Assembly: GCF_900107275.1 (NCBI RefSeq)
Contig: NZ_FNPI01000024.1
Coordinates: 1-64,000 of the forward strand
Direction: 5' to 3'
Source: Evansella caseinilytica
Lineage (GTDB): Bacteria > Bacillota > Bacilli > Bacillales > Salisediminibacteriaceae
DNA: 64,000 bases
The notes under the pieces were generated by a model. That model had not been told where the DNA came from. It saw only the letters and a list, made by a program, of their open reading frames with translations, and searched no databases. The position numbers and the translations under genes were made by a program. Below, piece after piece: positions 1 to 9,312 of this stretch. Numbering within the stretch: the first letter of the stretch is position 1; the number at the start of each line of letters is the position of its first letter.

Positions 1-88
1 AGCGAATGCAGGTTGTACTCTTTTTTATCTGCTCGAACTGCTATTTTTATTATACTATAACTATCTGAATAATCGGACTAACGAACAT

Positions 89-150
89 AAAAAAACAGGC
101 TGTTGAGATGACTTTCTCAACAGCCTGAAAATCCCGATTTCATCGGGATT
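89..150 (-). terminator. Intrinsic terminator after metQ
   Basis: Two hairpins lie just beyond the metQ stop. On the minus strand a small AATCCCGAT/ATCGGGATT hairpin (130-150) is followed by a 13-bp stem (96-108 with 115-127) and a run of seven T (89-95). The small hairpin also carries a T run on its right side (151-155), so the pair could stop transcripts coming from the left as well. Confidence 0.85.
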
Positions 151-159
151 TTTTTGTGG

Positions 160-1068
160 TTATTCAGCCGGTACTACTGCGCCGTTATATTTATCAAGAA
201 TAAATTGTTTGACTTCTTCCGATTGAAGAACGTTCACTAAGGTAACAATGCGGTCGTCTGTTTCGTCTCCTGCATTTACCGCAATAACGTTGACATATGG
301 ATTGTCTTGATCACCGGACTCCAGGGCAATGGCATCTTCCAGCGGATTCAGACCTGCATCCAATGCATAGTTGGAGTTGATAAGAACCGCGTCGCCTTCT
401 CCGTTTTCATACGCTATTGGAAGTAAAGCTGCTTCGACTCGCGCTAAAAATTGAAAATCATGCGGGTTTTCTACGATATCATCAATGGAAGCACCAATTC
501 CCGCACCTTCGGCAAGCGTAATCAACCCTTGCTCTTCCAGCATCATAAGAATGCGGCCATGGTCGGCAACAGAATCACTCATAATAATCTCCGCACCGTC
601 AGGAAGCTCCTCCAGGCTGCTGTATTCCTGAGAATAAACACCGATCGGTTCGATATGAATTCCGCCGGCATTGACAAAGCCGTATCCATGATCTTCATTT
701 TGTGCGTTCAAATAAGGAATGTGCTGGAAGTAGTTAGCATCCAGCTCATGTGCTGCCAGCGCTTCGTTTGGCAAAACATAGTCAGTGAACGAGACAATGT
801 CTAAATCAATGCCTTCTTCCGCAAGCAGCGGTTTTGCGAATTCCAGAATTTCCGCATGCGGAACATTGCTGGCACCGACGACTAATTCCACAAGCTCGCC
901 TGTCGCTTCTTCTCCGTTTTCAGCTCCAGCTTCATCTTCCTCGCCGCTTCCTTGTGTTTGATCATCTTGATTTTGCTGTTCTGCTGCATCGTCGTCAGCC
1001 GTTCCGCATGCCGCCAATAATCCTAATGATAATCCCATGACGCTCAATGCTTTCAGTAATTTCTTCAT
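160..1068 (-). CDS. metQ: MetQ methionine-binding lipoprotein
   Basis: Substrate-binding lipoprotein of the MetNIQ D/L-methionine ABC importer, tethered outside the membrane. The 302-residue product begins with a lipoprotein signal peptide ending in LLAAC, giving lipidated Cys21. A very acidic linker (about residues 24-57) follows, then the NLPA/MetQ domain (NVPHAEIL near the start of the domain, GGIHIEPIGVYS in the middle). It is last in a minus-strand metN-metI-metQ operon, 21 bp after metI, and is followed by a strong terminator. The whole operon lies behind a SAM-I riboswitch, so it should be expressed when S-adenosylmethionine is low. The acidic linker is longer than I would expect for the family and may be a salt or alkaline adaptation (inference). 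Confidence 0.95.
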   Translation of the reverse strand: MKKLLKALSVMGLSLGLLAACGTADDDAAEQQNQDDQTQGSGEEDEAGAENGEEATGELVELVVGASNVPHAEILEFAKPLLAEEGIDLDIVSFTDYVLPNEALAAHELDANYFQHIPYLNAQNEDHGYGFVNAGGIHIEPIGVYSQEYSSLEELPDGAEIIMSDSVADHGRILMMLEEQGLITLAEGAGIGASIDDIVENPHDFQFLARVEAALLPIAYENGEGDAVLINSNYALDAGLNPLEDAIALESGDQDNPYVNVIAVNAGDETDDRIVTLVNVLQSEEVKQFILDKYNGAVVPAE

Positions 1069-1089
1069 TTTTATACCCCCTGATATTCA

Positions 1090-1782
1090 TTATCTTTTGT
1101 CTAATTTATTTGTTATCAGATCGCCGATCAATTGAACAATAAAGACGATCACTAACACAATTACCGTCGCCACAAATGTAATATCCGTCTGTCGCCGTTG
1201 GAAGCCTTCACGATAAGCGAGATCTCCCAATCCGCCCGCACCGATGACACCTGCCATCGCAGTGTAGCTGACGAGGGCGATGGCTGTTACCGTCAGCCCG
1301 GAGACCAGAGCCGGCATCGCTTCCGGCAGCAGCACTTTAAAAATGATTTGGGCGTTGCTTGCCCCCATGGACTTCGAAGCTTCAATCACCCCCTTATCAA
1401 TTTCCCGCAAGGCAATTTCCACCATCCGGGCGTAGAACGGCGCCGCTCCGATGATGAGCGCGGGCAATGCCGCAGACGGCCCCAGCATCGTTCCGACAAT
1501 AACTCTTGTAAATGGTATTAACAACACGATTAAAATAATGAATGGAATCGAGCGAAACACATTTACAAAAAACGCTGTTATTCCGTAAATCACTTTGTTT
1601 TCCCAAAGATTTCCCTTTGCCGTCAAAAACAAGACGAGGCCGAGAAAAATACCAAAGATAAACGTAAATATTAATGCAATAAATGACATATGAAGTGTTT
1701 CGTATGTGGCATCGTACATATTCGACCAGTTCACATTTGGAAACAGCCGGACAAACGCTAAAGAAAAAAGCGAACTACTCAC
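1090..1782 (-). CDS. metI: MetI methionine ABC transporter permease
   Basis: Membrane permease of the methionine importer (called MetP in B. subtilis). The 230 residues contain about five hydrophobic segments. The EAA-type coupling loop is visible around residues 135-165 (EIDKGVIEASKSMGAS followed by KVLLPEAMPALVSG), where the ATPase MetN docks. Length and layout are normal for the BPD_transp_1 family. Its start overlaps the end of metN by 8 bp, which suggests translational coupling, and metQ follows after 21 bp. Confidence 0.95.
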   Translation of the reverse strand: MSSSLFSLAFVRLFPNVNWSNMYDATYETLHMSFIALIFTFIFGIFLGLVLFLTAKGNLWENKVIYGITAFFVNVFRSIPFIILIVLLIPFTRVIVGTMLGPSAALPALIIGAAPFYARMVEIALREIDKGVIEASKSMGASNAQIIFKVLLPEAMPALVSGLTVTAIALVSYTAMAGVIGAGGLGDLAYREGFQRRQTDITFVATVIVLVIVFIVQLIGDLITNKLDKR

Positions 1783-2800
1783 CGTGAATCACCTCCACGG
1801 AAACATGTTTTTCACGAATATACTCAAGCACTTTCTGCACTTCTTGTCTGTCCCCTTCCACGCCGATAAACAAGGAACCATACGGACCATTTTGCGTCTG
1901 GCTGATCTTCCCTTGAAGAATGTTGACCGTGACGTCAAAGGTTCGGATAATGTCATTGATCAGCGGCTTCTTCGCATCGCCGCCGACAAAGGTCAGTTGA
2001 AGAACGTGGCCGATTCCGTCGGCACCGAACAAGTGCTTCAGCGTCTCCTCCGTTTCTTCCGGCTCCGTTACTTGCTTGACAAATTCCTTCGTCATTTGTT
2101 CCCGCGGCCGTTTAAATACATCCAGCACCGGTCCTTGTTCAACGATTTTCCCATGCTCCATGACGGCAACACGGTGGCAGATTTTCCTGATAACATGCAT
2201 CTCATGGGTAATTAAAACGATGGTTAAACCAAGCTTCTTATTGATATCTACTAACAGCTCCAAAATCGAATCTGTCGTTTTCGGGTCCAGTGCGGATGTT
2301 GCTTCATCACATAGTAGCACTTTCGGGTTGTTGGCAAGCGCCCGGGCAATTCCCACTCGCTGCTTCTGCCCGCCGCTTAACTGGGAAGGATAAGAGCCGC
2401 CTCTGCCGTCAAGACCGACAAGGCTGATCAACTCATTTACCCGTTTTTCCCGCTCCGCCTTTGGAACTCCTTTGATTTCAAGAGGAAAGGCAATGTTTTC
2501 CTTTACTGTGCGGGACCACAGCAGGTTAAAGTGCTGAAAGATCATCCCGATTTCCTGCCGCGCCTCCCTCAGCTGTTGTTTTGTTAACCTCCCCATGTTT
2601 TTACCGGCGACAACCACCTCCCCGGAAGTTGGTGTTTCAAGCATATTTAATAAACGGATCAGCGTGCTTTTTCCGGCACCGCTGTAACCGATGATTCCGA
2701 ATATTTCTCCTTCGTCGATCGTTAATTGAATGTGATCGACAGCGGTCACTTTGCCGTCCCTTGTATGAAACGTCTTGACCAGGTCAGACAATGAGATCAT
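1775..2800 (-). CDS. metN: MetN methionine ABC transporter ATPase with NIL domain
   Basis: ATP-binding subunit of the methionine importer, 341 residues. Walker A is GYSGAGKST (38-46), the signature is LSGGQKQR (141-148), and Walker B lies in VLLCDEATSALD (about 161-172). The last 75 or so residues form the NIL domain that senses methionine in this subfamily and allows trans-inhibition. It is the first gene of the operon. The SAM-I riboswitch terminator ends about 394 bp upstream, an unusually long leader that also holds a small MITE-like remnant (about 2826-2869). Confidence 0.95.
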   Translation of the reverse strand: MISLSDLVKTFHTRDGKVTAVDHIQLTIDEGEIFGIIGYSGAGKSTLIRLLNMLETPTSGEVVVAGKNMGRLTKQQLREARQEIGMIFQHFNLLWSRTVKENIAFPLEIKGVPKAEREKRVNELISLVGLDGRGGSYPSQLSGGQKQRVGIARALANNPKVLLCDEATSALDPKTTDSILELLVDINKKLGLTIVLITHEMHVIRKICHRVAVMEHGKIVEQGPVLDVFKRPREQMTKEFVKQVTEPEETEETLKHLFGADGIGHVLQLTFVGGDAKKPLINDIIRTFDVTVNILQGKISQTQNGPYGSLFIGVEGDRQEVQKVLEYIREKHVSVEVIHGE

Positions 2801-3193
2801 TTTTTTTCCTGCCTCGCTTTCTTTAAGTTTTGTTCACAAAGAGAAAAGACGACCTTTTAGAACAAACACTTTATCAAAAACTCTTTTCGTATTCTTCTTC
2901 ACTGGGAAACATACTCTTATCTTGAACAGTCATGAGGAGAATGATAACGAACAGCCATTTCTTTTTTATTTTAACAGGATGTTCAAATACAAATACATAA
3001 TTATTACCATTGAAATACTATGAATAAACCTCCTGTTCAATTTTTCACAGATCAGGAGGAAACAGTCATAACACGGCTGGACTGCATGACGATTGTCATA
3101 CAACCGCCTGGCAAGCAATAACAACAATGCTCATGCATGCCTTAAGCAGCAGCTTTCCTGGTGAAGCACCCTACTCAAATAATTGTTCGTAAA

Positions 3194-3351
3194 TAAAAAA
3201 CCTTCCGGCCAATGAAAAGCAGAAAGGTAATAATCAACCTGCTCCTCATCTTTTCAAAGTCAATGCGACTTTGCAGGAATTGGCACCTTCAAGATACTTG
3301 TGGTTGCCGGGCTTCATAGGGCCAGTCCCTCCGCCTCTCTGGATAAGAAGA
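3194..3351 (-). ncRNA. SAM-I riboswitch upstream of metNIQ
   Basis: Read on the minus strand, 3351 to about 3241 shows the S-box core: CTTATCCAGAGAGGCGGAGG, GACTGGCCC, GAAGCCCGGCAACC, GGTGCCAATTCC, and the closing GATGAG strand. A terminator hairpin follows (stem arms 3220-3228 and 3200-3207, then T6). The start of P1 reads CTTATCCAGAG rather than the commoner CTTATCAAGAG, and the P2 region has CCTATGAAG. With SAM bound, the terminator should form and shut off metNIQ. Confidence 0.93.
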
Positions 3352-3505
3352 AACGCTATTAACTTAAAATCAATCACTACTGGGATATTATCATGCTGCA
3401 TTTTTCTTGTCAAATCATTTTTTTGTTTCGGCACACTGCTGCAAAAAGCACGCCTGCCCGTCCAGTTCGTCCGATTGTTTCACAAACATAGAGCACGGGT
3501 TTTTA

Positions 3506-3841
3506 TTAACGAGATTTTTTACTTAAATACAATAAAGATTCCAATAACAGCAAGTCTTTCAGCCTTCCACTGACGCCGATCTCCCCTCTTTTTTTCATCG
3601 ACAAAAGAAAATCTTCTCCTGTCAGCAGAAGCTGCAACGCTTCCCCGTTTCCTTCTAACACCACGTCCGCGGGCGTTTCCGTCACTTCATCGATGTTGAT
3701 ATCTTTCCCGTCGAAATGTATCACCCACTGCTCATCCTCACAAATCATACAGACAACCATCTTCGTTTTTTCCAGCAATTCCTGCATATGAGCGGATTGC
3801 TTCATCCGCCCGACAGAGGAGGAGAGAATTTGATACATCAT
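3506..3841 (-). CDS. SCP2-like sterol-carrier-domain protein (YusD-like)
   Basis: A 111-residue cytoplasmic protein that is a single SCP2-like domain: a central WVIHFDGKDINI strand pair, ADVVLEGNGEALQLLLTGEDF, and a C-terminal LKDLLLLESLLYL helix. SCP2 domains bind hydrophobic ligands such as fatty acyl chains; the specific ligand here is unknown. It starts at ATG-ATG behind an AAGGTGG ribosome site. It sits next to metNIQ, where B. subtilis carries yusD, so the YusD assignment rests on both domain and position. The fad operon lies 6 kb away, which fits a lipid link only loosely. Confidence 0.7.
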   Translation of the reverse strand: MMYQILSSSVGRMKQSAHMQELLEKTKMVVCMICEDEQWVIHFDGKDINIDEVTETPADVVLEGNGEALQLLLTGEDFLLSMKKRGEIGVSGRLKDLLLLESLLYLSKKSR

Positions 3842-3925
3842 TAATCGCCACCTTAAAAAAATCTTCCTTCCCTTCCGGTACTTTATTATTTTATTATTCC
3901 ACGTGTGCAGGACTTTTCCTCTATA

Positions 3926-5200
3926 TTAGACAGCAGATTGCGTCATTTTTTTTGCAGATCGGATCGGTTTGCGAAAAACAATATAGAAATATAAAGTGCC
4001 GATGACGTAAAGAACTCCAGTAATGGAAAAGACGATGGCGTATCCAGAATATGCCCCGTACATCATGACAATGGTGGTGGACACCGGTCCCATCACCGCC
4101 CAGCCGAGCTGGAAAACAGCCTGACCAACAGAGTTCGCCAGCCCTTTGATGGAATCGTCCACACTGCGCATCATCAGCGACATTTGAATCGGATTTCCCG
4201 CGTTCATCAACGCTTGCCGGAACAAAAACCCGAAAACGGCCCAAAACAGCTCCTGAGTATACGCAGTCAGCAGTAAAAACGGAATCGACAAAAACTGTAA
4301 AATAACAACGGCTCTCACTTCGCCTACACGTTTGACTACCGCCGGTCCAATCAGCATCGCAACCGCCGTCATTCCTTGGCCGGCCGAAATAATCATGCCG
4401 ACAAAGGAATGAGAAATTTCAAAGCGGTCGACAAAATAAAGGTTTAAATACGGGATCACCAATCCGGAGCCAAAGCCAATTAATATTTGCGCAACCGCAA
4501 AAAGGAAGATGATTTTCAATCCATGACGTTGCCGGTGAAATATTTGTTTAAATGATTGCTGCTTTACCGCATGAGACGTGAGTTTCCGTTCGTCGCGCAC
4601 TTTCATAAACGGCAGTAATCCGGAAAAAAAGAACAGCACACCGATCAGCAAGGTGATGCGGATGCTCCAGAGCGAATCAATGCCTAAAATCACATGAAAG
4701 AAATCGCTTAACACCCCGCCTAACGTATTGCCGACGACATTCGCTACCATGATGATGGCAAAATTGAAGCTGAACAGATGAACACGTTGTTTTTCTTGGG
4801 AGTTTTCTGCAAGCAGCGGAATCGAACACACTTGAATAAATGCCATGAAAAGTCCCGTCATAAAGGCAGCCCCCAACAGCAGCCCCTCAACTGTCAGGAC
4901 AGCGCGAAAGAATAAGCTGATGGCAACCAAAAACGCTCCCGAAAAAATAAGTTTTTTCCGTCCGGTCCGATCGCTTAAAATTCCGGCAGGGAGCAGCATC
5001 AATGCAGTGGCAATCGATTGCATGGCAATGACGGAACCGTTCATCTGATCATCATATCCGAGTTCACGAATATAGTAATTATAAATGATCATAAAAATTC
5101 CCATCCCGGTATGTGCTAAAGCGGACCCGGCAAGAAATAGCCGCACATTGCGGTTATACCCTTTGAATTGATCCACCCAATCCCCCATGAAGCTTGCCAT
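3926..5200 (-). CDS. MFS transporter
   Basis: A 424-residue integral membrane protein with about 12 hydrophobic segments and the MFS loop 2-3 signature (GILSDRTGRKK, about residues 77-87). A long central cytoplasmic loop (RDERKLTSHAVKQQSFKQIFHRQRHG) separates the two six-helix halves. The substrate cannot be told from the sequence. It is transcribed on the minus strand as a likely single gene, 84 bp upstream of the SCP2 gene. B. subtilis has no MFS gene at this exact point of the yus cluster as far as I recall, so it may be a lineage-specific insertion. Confidence 0.85.
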   Translation of the reverse strand: MASFMGDWVDQFKGYNRNVRLFLAGSALAHTGMGIFMIIYNYYIRELGYDDQMNGSVIAMQSIATALMLLPAGILSDRTGRKKLIFSGAFLVAISLFFRAVLTVEGLLLGAAFMTGLFMAFIQVCSIPLLAENSQEKQRVHLFSFNFAIIMVANVVGNTLGGVLSDFFHVILGIDSLWSIRITLLIGVLFFFSGLLPFMKVRDERKLTSHAVKQQSFKQIFHRQRHGLKIIFLFAVAQILIGFGSGLVIPYLNLYFVDRFEISHSFVGMIISAGQGMTAVAMLIGPAVVKRVGEVRAVVILQFLSIPFLLLTAYTQELFWAVFGFLFRQALMNAGNPIQMSLMMRSVDDSIKGLANSVGQAVFQLGWAVMGPVSTTIVMMYGAYSGYAIVFSITGVLYVIGTLYFYIVFRKPIRSAKKMTQSAV

Positions 5201-5375
5201 TTACATTCCCTGCCTTCCAGTTTTTCAGCCGTTCTTTTCACTGGCTTCGTATCCTGATATTTCGCCTCTCTAAATACAAACTATATCATAGCTGAAATGC
5301 GCTCATTTGAAAAGAAACTTTTTTCCAAGACAAGCGGGAACTGAGAATATGGAGAAAAATGTGATGTTTAAGAAG

Positions 5376-5782
5376 GGGGTGTCTCAAAAGGGAAAAAACA
5401 CCCTTTTGAGACACCCCCGAAGCAATGAGCCACACTTCACCGAGAAACTGCGAACTGTCTCATTGTGTCATCGCGCGCGATGGCACTTGGATCTACATCA
5501 GTGCAATACTGGCAGAGGAAGAGACAATAGGTGGAGCCGATGCATTCTTTTCAGGCCGGCTGTGAGTGGTTTTCTCGGAACCAGGATGGTGACATTCCGC
5601 TGTTAGACCTGCATGTGCTTCATCGAGTCAATTTGCGTCGAGTAACCGCAGACGCAGGACGTGAGTGGTACTTAAGCGGAATTGGAGGATGGTGACATTC
5701 CGCCGTTGCCCATAGGACGTGGGCAGCATTTAGGTGGAATTGGGCGCATCGTGCGGAACCATTGCCTTTTTGAACAGACTCT
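5376..5782 (+). repeat. MITE-like repeat, chimeric copy with altered left end
   Basis: This copy shares its interior (GGAGCCGATGCATTCTTTTC, GCTGTGAGTGGTTTTCTC, GCATCGTGCGGAACCATTGC) and its right end (CTTTTTGAACAGACTCT) with the other MITE copies. Its left end is different: a perfect hairpin based on GGGGGTGTCTCAAAAGGG. A similar hairpin adjoins the copy at 28259-28392. The interior also contains a duplicated GACATTCCGC...GGCGGAATTG module. Confidence 0.8.
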
Positions 5783-5866
5783 TATCGTTTTGGCTTTTGA
5801 CACATCCCCTTTGTTTGAATGAAATGTTCGAAAACCTGCGCTACATAAACGTTCGAAGAAGCGGAT

Positions 5867-6169
5867 TTAACACCAGCCCATATCGCAGCCTTCAACATAT
5901 GCTTTCGGATGCTTTTGGGCTGATGTCTCGCTATCCACATCAAATTCCTCTGCCATTTCATATTGATGCGCTTCCGCCTGCTTGCGGAGCTGTTGCTTTT
6001 TTTCATCGCTCGCGCTTCCTTTTCCCTGTTCTCCGCCGGTATCGTCGGCTAATTCGATTCCGGATTTTGGGCGATGGCGAGATGAATCGTTGACGAGCTC
6101 CGGATCAACGGATGGATGGTCCACATCGTCTCCCATATTGTCATAAAAATCTGCATCTTTTTCCCTCAT
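5867..6169 (-). CDS. Small acidic hypothetical protein
   Basis: An open frame of about 100 residues, very hydrophilic and rich in Asp, Glu, Lys and Ser, with no hydrophobic segment. I choose the ATG at 6169 because GGCGGTG lies nine bases upstream; the longer GTG start would abut that site. The end of the gene sits 85 bp from a MITE copy. A second minus-strand frame (5782-6006) overlaps the 3' half, so a frameshift near the end is possible. I do not recognise the family; composition would suit a small spore or stress protein, but that is a guess. Confidence 0.45.
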   Translation of the reverse strand: MREKDADFYDNMGDDVDHPSVDPELVNDSSRHRPKSGIELADDTGGEQGKGSASDEKKQQLRKQAEAHQYEMAEEFDVDSETSAQKHPKAYVEGCDMGWC

Positions 6170-6592
6170 ACGAGATAACACCGCCTTTATTGTAGTTTGT
6201 TCAAGGATCGTTTTTGGAAGGCTGCTTTCGGGAACTTTGCTGTTTTCGGGAAGCTTTTATCTGAGAAGGCATTTTATTTTACCTTCACGCATGGAATGGA
6301 AGGCCAAACAAGCTTTGCTTACGACCCGCAAGCAAGCATCAACAGCAGCCTTCTTTTTGTTAGAGAGTCGCCTTTTGTTTTGAAACCAGCGATACAGTTT
6401 GAAGCGACCTCTATATCATTATCATGGACGATCCTTGCTCTTTCTATGTCAGTGATGCCCTCGTTAACTTACTCCATTCACGGAACTTATTGACACTCCT
6501 TCACGATTTCTTAATGACTTTTTAACACTTTTCCGGCGAATTATGTGATAATTTTAACATATCGCATTGATTTAACAGAGGAGCGCTGACCA

Positions 6593-7702
6593 TTGAAACG
6601 AATTCGTATGTTTGTCAATATGATTGCTTTATTGTCTATATATAATTTGTTGTTATTGTATATCAGCTGGAATATTTGGACTTGGACGGCAACGGCATTT
6701 GATTTTTCCTACCCTTATGTCGTTTCCGGACTGATTGTGGTGTTTGGCTATTCCTTTGTTTTAGGAAGTGCCAGTAACAAGCTTGTTTTCTTGAAAATGC
6801 TTGGAAGCGTTTGGCTCGGTTTGTTTCAATATTTCATTCTCCTATTGCCGGCTGCCAATGTGCTTGTTTGGATCCTTGAATTTTTTACGCTATCCCGGGA
6901 AACAGCTGTCCTTTGGACCGGATACGGCGCAGCGGTTGCGCTCCTGATGATTTTTTTCTATGGCACGTATCATGCCTACAGTCCGGTGATCCGGAAGTAT
7001 GAGTTGAGGATTGCAAAAACAACGAATCGTAAAACGCTGCGCATTGGCGTGGCATCGGATATGCATTTCGGCGCTTTGTCCGGAAAAAGGCATCTTCGAC
7101 GATTGGTAAAATGCATGGACGAGATCAAGCCCGATCTTATTCTTCTGCCCGGCGACATCGTCGATGATGATCCAAAAGAATTTCTGAACAAAAAAATGGA
7201 CGAACTGATGAAAACGATGACAGCTCCCCTCGGCATCTACGGTGTGTTAGGGAATCACGAATACTACGGCAAGGCGATTCCTGAGCTTGTGAAAATCATG
7301 GAGCGCATCGGAATTACGATCTTGCAGGATGAAGCGGTTCTGATTGACAACGGCATCGTTCTCATCGGGAGAAAGGACCGGACGGATAAGGAACGGCAGC
7401 GTATGGAGGAAATAACGGCTGCCGTGGACAAAACTTACCCTGTCATCATGATGGATCATCAGCCATATGAGCTGGAGCAGGCGATGAAATCCGGAGTTGA
7501 TGTACTCCTTTCCGGGCATACACACCGGGGGCAGCTTGCACCAAATCATTTCATCACAAAGAGGATATTCGAGTTGGATTGGGGGTATAAGCAGAAGGAG
7601 CAGCTTCACGCTGTTGTGTCGTCAGGCTTTGGCTTCTGGGGGCCGCCTATGCGGATAGGCAGCCGTTCAGAAGTTGTGCAAATTGACATTACTTTTTCCT
7701 GA
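6593..7702 (+). CDS. Membrane-anchored metallophosphoesterase (YkuE/YaeI-like)
   Basis: A 369-residue protein with four N-terminal membrane spans (to about residue 125), then a calcineurin-like phosphoesterase domain. The metal-binding motifs are complete: SDMHFG (155-160), GDIVDD (187-192), GNHE (220-223), MDHQP (287-291) and GHTHRG (308-313). Such proteins hydrolyse phosphoesters, some of them lipid-linked, with a two-metal centre; the substrate here is unknown. It is a plus-strand gene between minus-strand neighbours and ends at a hairpin shared with the convergent gcvH. A possible sigma-A -35 (TTGACA) starts at 6490. Confidence 0.85.
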   Translation: MKRIRMFVNMIALLSIYNLLLLYISWNIWTWTATAFDFSYPYVVSGLIVVFGYSFVLGSASNKLVFLKMLGSVWLGLFQYFILLLPAANVLVWILEFFTLSRETAVLWTGYGAAVALLMIFFYGTYHAYSPVIRKYELRIAKTTNRKTLRIGVASDMHFGALSGKRHLRRLVKCMDEIKPDLILLPGDIVDDDPKEFLNKKMDELMKTMTAPLGIYGVLGNHEYYGKAIPELVKIMERIGITILQDEAVLIDNGIVLIGRKDRTDKERQRMEEITAAVDKTYPVIMMDHQPYELEQAMKSGVDVLLSGHTHRGQLAPNHFITKRIFELDWGYKQKEQLHAVVSSGFGFWGPPMRIGSRSEVVQIDITFS

Positions 7703-7737
7703 GGCAGCTGCAGCAATCCTGCTGCACGAAAATGAGA

Positions 7738-7781
7738 AGGTGTGCCGAATAAGGAAACATCCCCTCTTATTGGCACACCTA
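7738..7781. terminator. Bidirectional terminator between phosphoesterase gene and gcvH
   Basis: AGGTGTGCC with AATAAG pairs with CTTATT and GGCACACCT across a short A/C-rich loop. It lies between two convergent genes and could serve both. Confidence 0.7.
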
Positions 7782-7805
7782 TTTATTGTGGTGGTATTTT
7801 ATATT

Positions 7806-8189
7806 TTATTCCTGACTGATCATGTCTTCGTACTGCTCGGCTGTCATTAAGTTATCCAGTTCTGCTTCATCGGATAATTCAACGACAATCATCCACGCCT
7901 TTTCATAAGGAGATTCGTTTACGAATTCCGGGGAGTCATCCAGCTCTCCGTTTACCTCAACAACCTTTCCGCTTACTGGTGCATACAACTCCGACACGGT
8001 TTTGACAGATTCGACGCTTCCGAACGGCTCGTCTGCCTCCACTTCGTCTCCCACCTCAGGAAGCTCGACAAAAACGATATCTCCAAGCTCCGCCTGAGCA
8101 AAATTCGTGATTCCAATGCGAACCTTATTTCCTTCCACTTTTACCCACTCATGCTCTTCTGAATACTTAAAATCTTTTGGCAAACTCAT
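7806..8189 (-). CDS. gcvH: GcvH glycine cleavage system H protein
   Basis: Lipoyl carrier protein of the glycine cleavage complex, 127 residues. In many Firmicutes it is also the obligate intermediate for lipoate transfer to other complexes. The lipoylated lysine is Lys63 in ESVKTVSE. The start is ATG at 8189, directly after a GGAGGG ribosome site; an upstream in-frame extension to 8291 has no ribosome site and does not match the family N-terminus ([15 protein letters not shown]). It stands alone, as in the B. subtilis yus cluster, with no gcvT or gcvP nearby. Confidence 0.95.
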   Translation of the reverse strand: MSLPKDFKYSEEHEWVKVEGNKVRIGITNFAQAELGDIVFVELPEVGDEVEADEPFGSVESVKTVSELYAPVSGKVVEVNGELDDSPEFVNESPYEKAWMIVVELSDEAELDNLMTAEQYEDMISQE

Positions 8190-8432
8190 TCTTTTCCCTC
8201 CACTCTGATATTTCAATCCATTGAGGTTGATTATGTATTTAAACTTCTTTCTTCCACTTTCACTATAGTACAAAATGGCAGGGAGAAGCAACTACCTTAA
8301 GCTTGTTACCTTCACTGAATTATTCCCGTTTTTCATCTTGATCCTGAGGAAGACACCGACAGGAGCAACATGGTAAAAAGCGGTATTGCTTTAATGGCTA
8401 TCAATAGGAAAGATCAATAGGAGAACCATGTT

Positions 8433-8789
8433 TTACTTCCAAGTGCCGGCAAAAGTTTCTTCTTTAAAACCAACGGTCACTTTGTTGCCGTCTGTCACAA
8501 TCGGACGTTTGATCAGCATTCCATCTGATGCCAGAAGCTCGAGCATTTCATCTTCTGAAGCTGTCTTCAGCTTGTCTTTTACACCAAGCTCCCGATATTT
8601 TTGTCCACTCGTATTAAAAAATTTTTTTAACTCTAAGCCGCTTTTTTCGTAAAGTTCCGCTAATTTTTCTTTGGACGGTGGATTTTCAACAATATGCACA
8701 GCCTCATAGGCTATTCCGTGGTCGTCCAGCCACTGCTTCGCTTTTCGGCACGTGCCGCATTTCGGGTACTGGTAAAAAATTAAACTCAC
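8433..8789 (-). CDS. ArsC/Spx-family protein (YusI-like)
   Basis: A 118-residue thioredoxin-fold protein of the ArsC/Spx family, with a CGTC redox pair (Cys11, Cys14) and the conserved LIKRPIVTDG loop near residue 93. I place the start at GTG 8789 because GCGAGGTG lies seven bases upstream and the product then begins MSLIFYQYPKC. Arsenate reductases and Spx regulators share this fold; position next to gcvH and fadE matches B. subtilis yusI, whose function is not settled. Spx binds RNA polymerase alpha, but the residues that decide this cannot be judged here. Confidence 0.85.
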   Translation of the reverse strand: MSLIFYQYPKCGTCRKAKQWLDDHGIAYEAVHIVENPPSKEKLAELYEKSGLELKKFFNTSGQKYRELGVKDKLKTASEDEMLELLASDGMLIKRPIVTDGNKVTVGFKEETFAGTWK

Positions 8790-9054
8790 AAAAAAACACC
8801 TCGCATTTTTGATTTCATCTTCAGGAAACAAATGGTTAACCTTTATTATTCCTTTCTCTTTCCTATCATATAATACAGAAACATTATTTTTCATCCTTTG
8901 TGCTTGCGCTTCAGCTATTTTTTTTTGCTTATTAACAAGGCTTTGACTGATTTTTCGGCGATTTCATCTGTTCCGGCACGATTGGCTTTTATTTGTTACC
9001 GTACGGCGTACGGCGGGGTTTGAACCCGTTTCGGGCACGATTAGCCCTTTTTTC

Positions 9055-9222
9055 CCGTCGAACTCGCGATTTATTCTCGTGTTTCATGGTTTTTCCGTCG
9101 ATTTCCTTAGTTATTCCGGCGGATCTTCACTTCTTTCCGTCGATCCTCATGATATTCCCGTCAAAATCATGATTTATTCCGCCGCTCCATGGGTTTGTTT
9201 TCCGACGTGCTTCACAATTATT
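9055..9222. repeat. 21-nt-period degenerate tandem repeat
   Basis: Units beginning CCG (or CTCG) start at 9055, 9076, 9095, 9116, 9137, 9158, 9179 and 9202, so most are exactly 21 nt apart. The loose consensus is CCGTCGATCNTCATGATTTATT-like, trimmed to 21 nt. Less regular related sequence extends left to about 8955. No gene covers 8790-9480. A second array of the same type lies at 61290-61370. Confidence 0.75.
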
Positions 9223-9312
9223 TCAGCCTGCTGCTGTTTTTTCTGATGTTTTCCATCGTTATTCTGCCAATGACAGCTGCTCCCCTGCCTTTTTCACAGA
9301 AATTGTTCAAGC

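Noticed and set aside
3926-4244. Second minus-strand ORF within the MFS gene
   Set aside because: Out-of-frame shadow of the transporter with no start signal.
7806-8291. Longer GcvH start at 8291
   Set aside because: The extra N-terminus has no family match or ribosome site; ATG 8189 has both.
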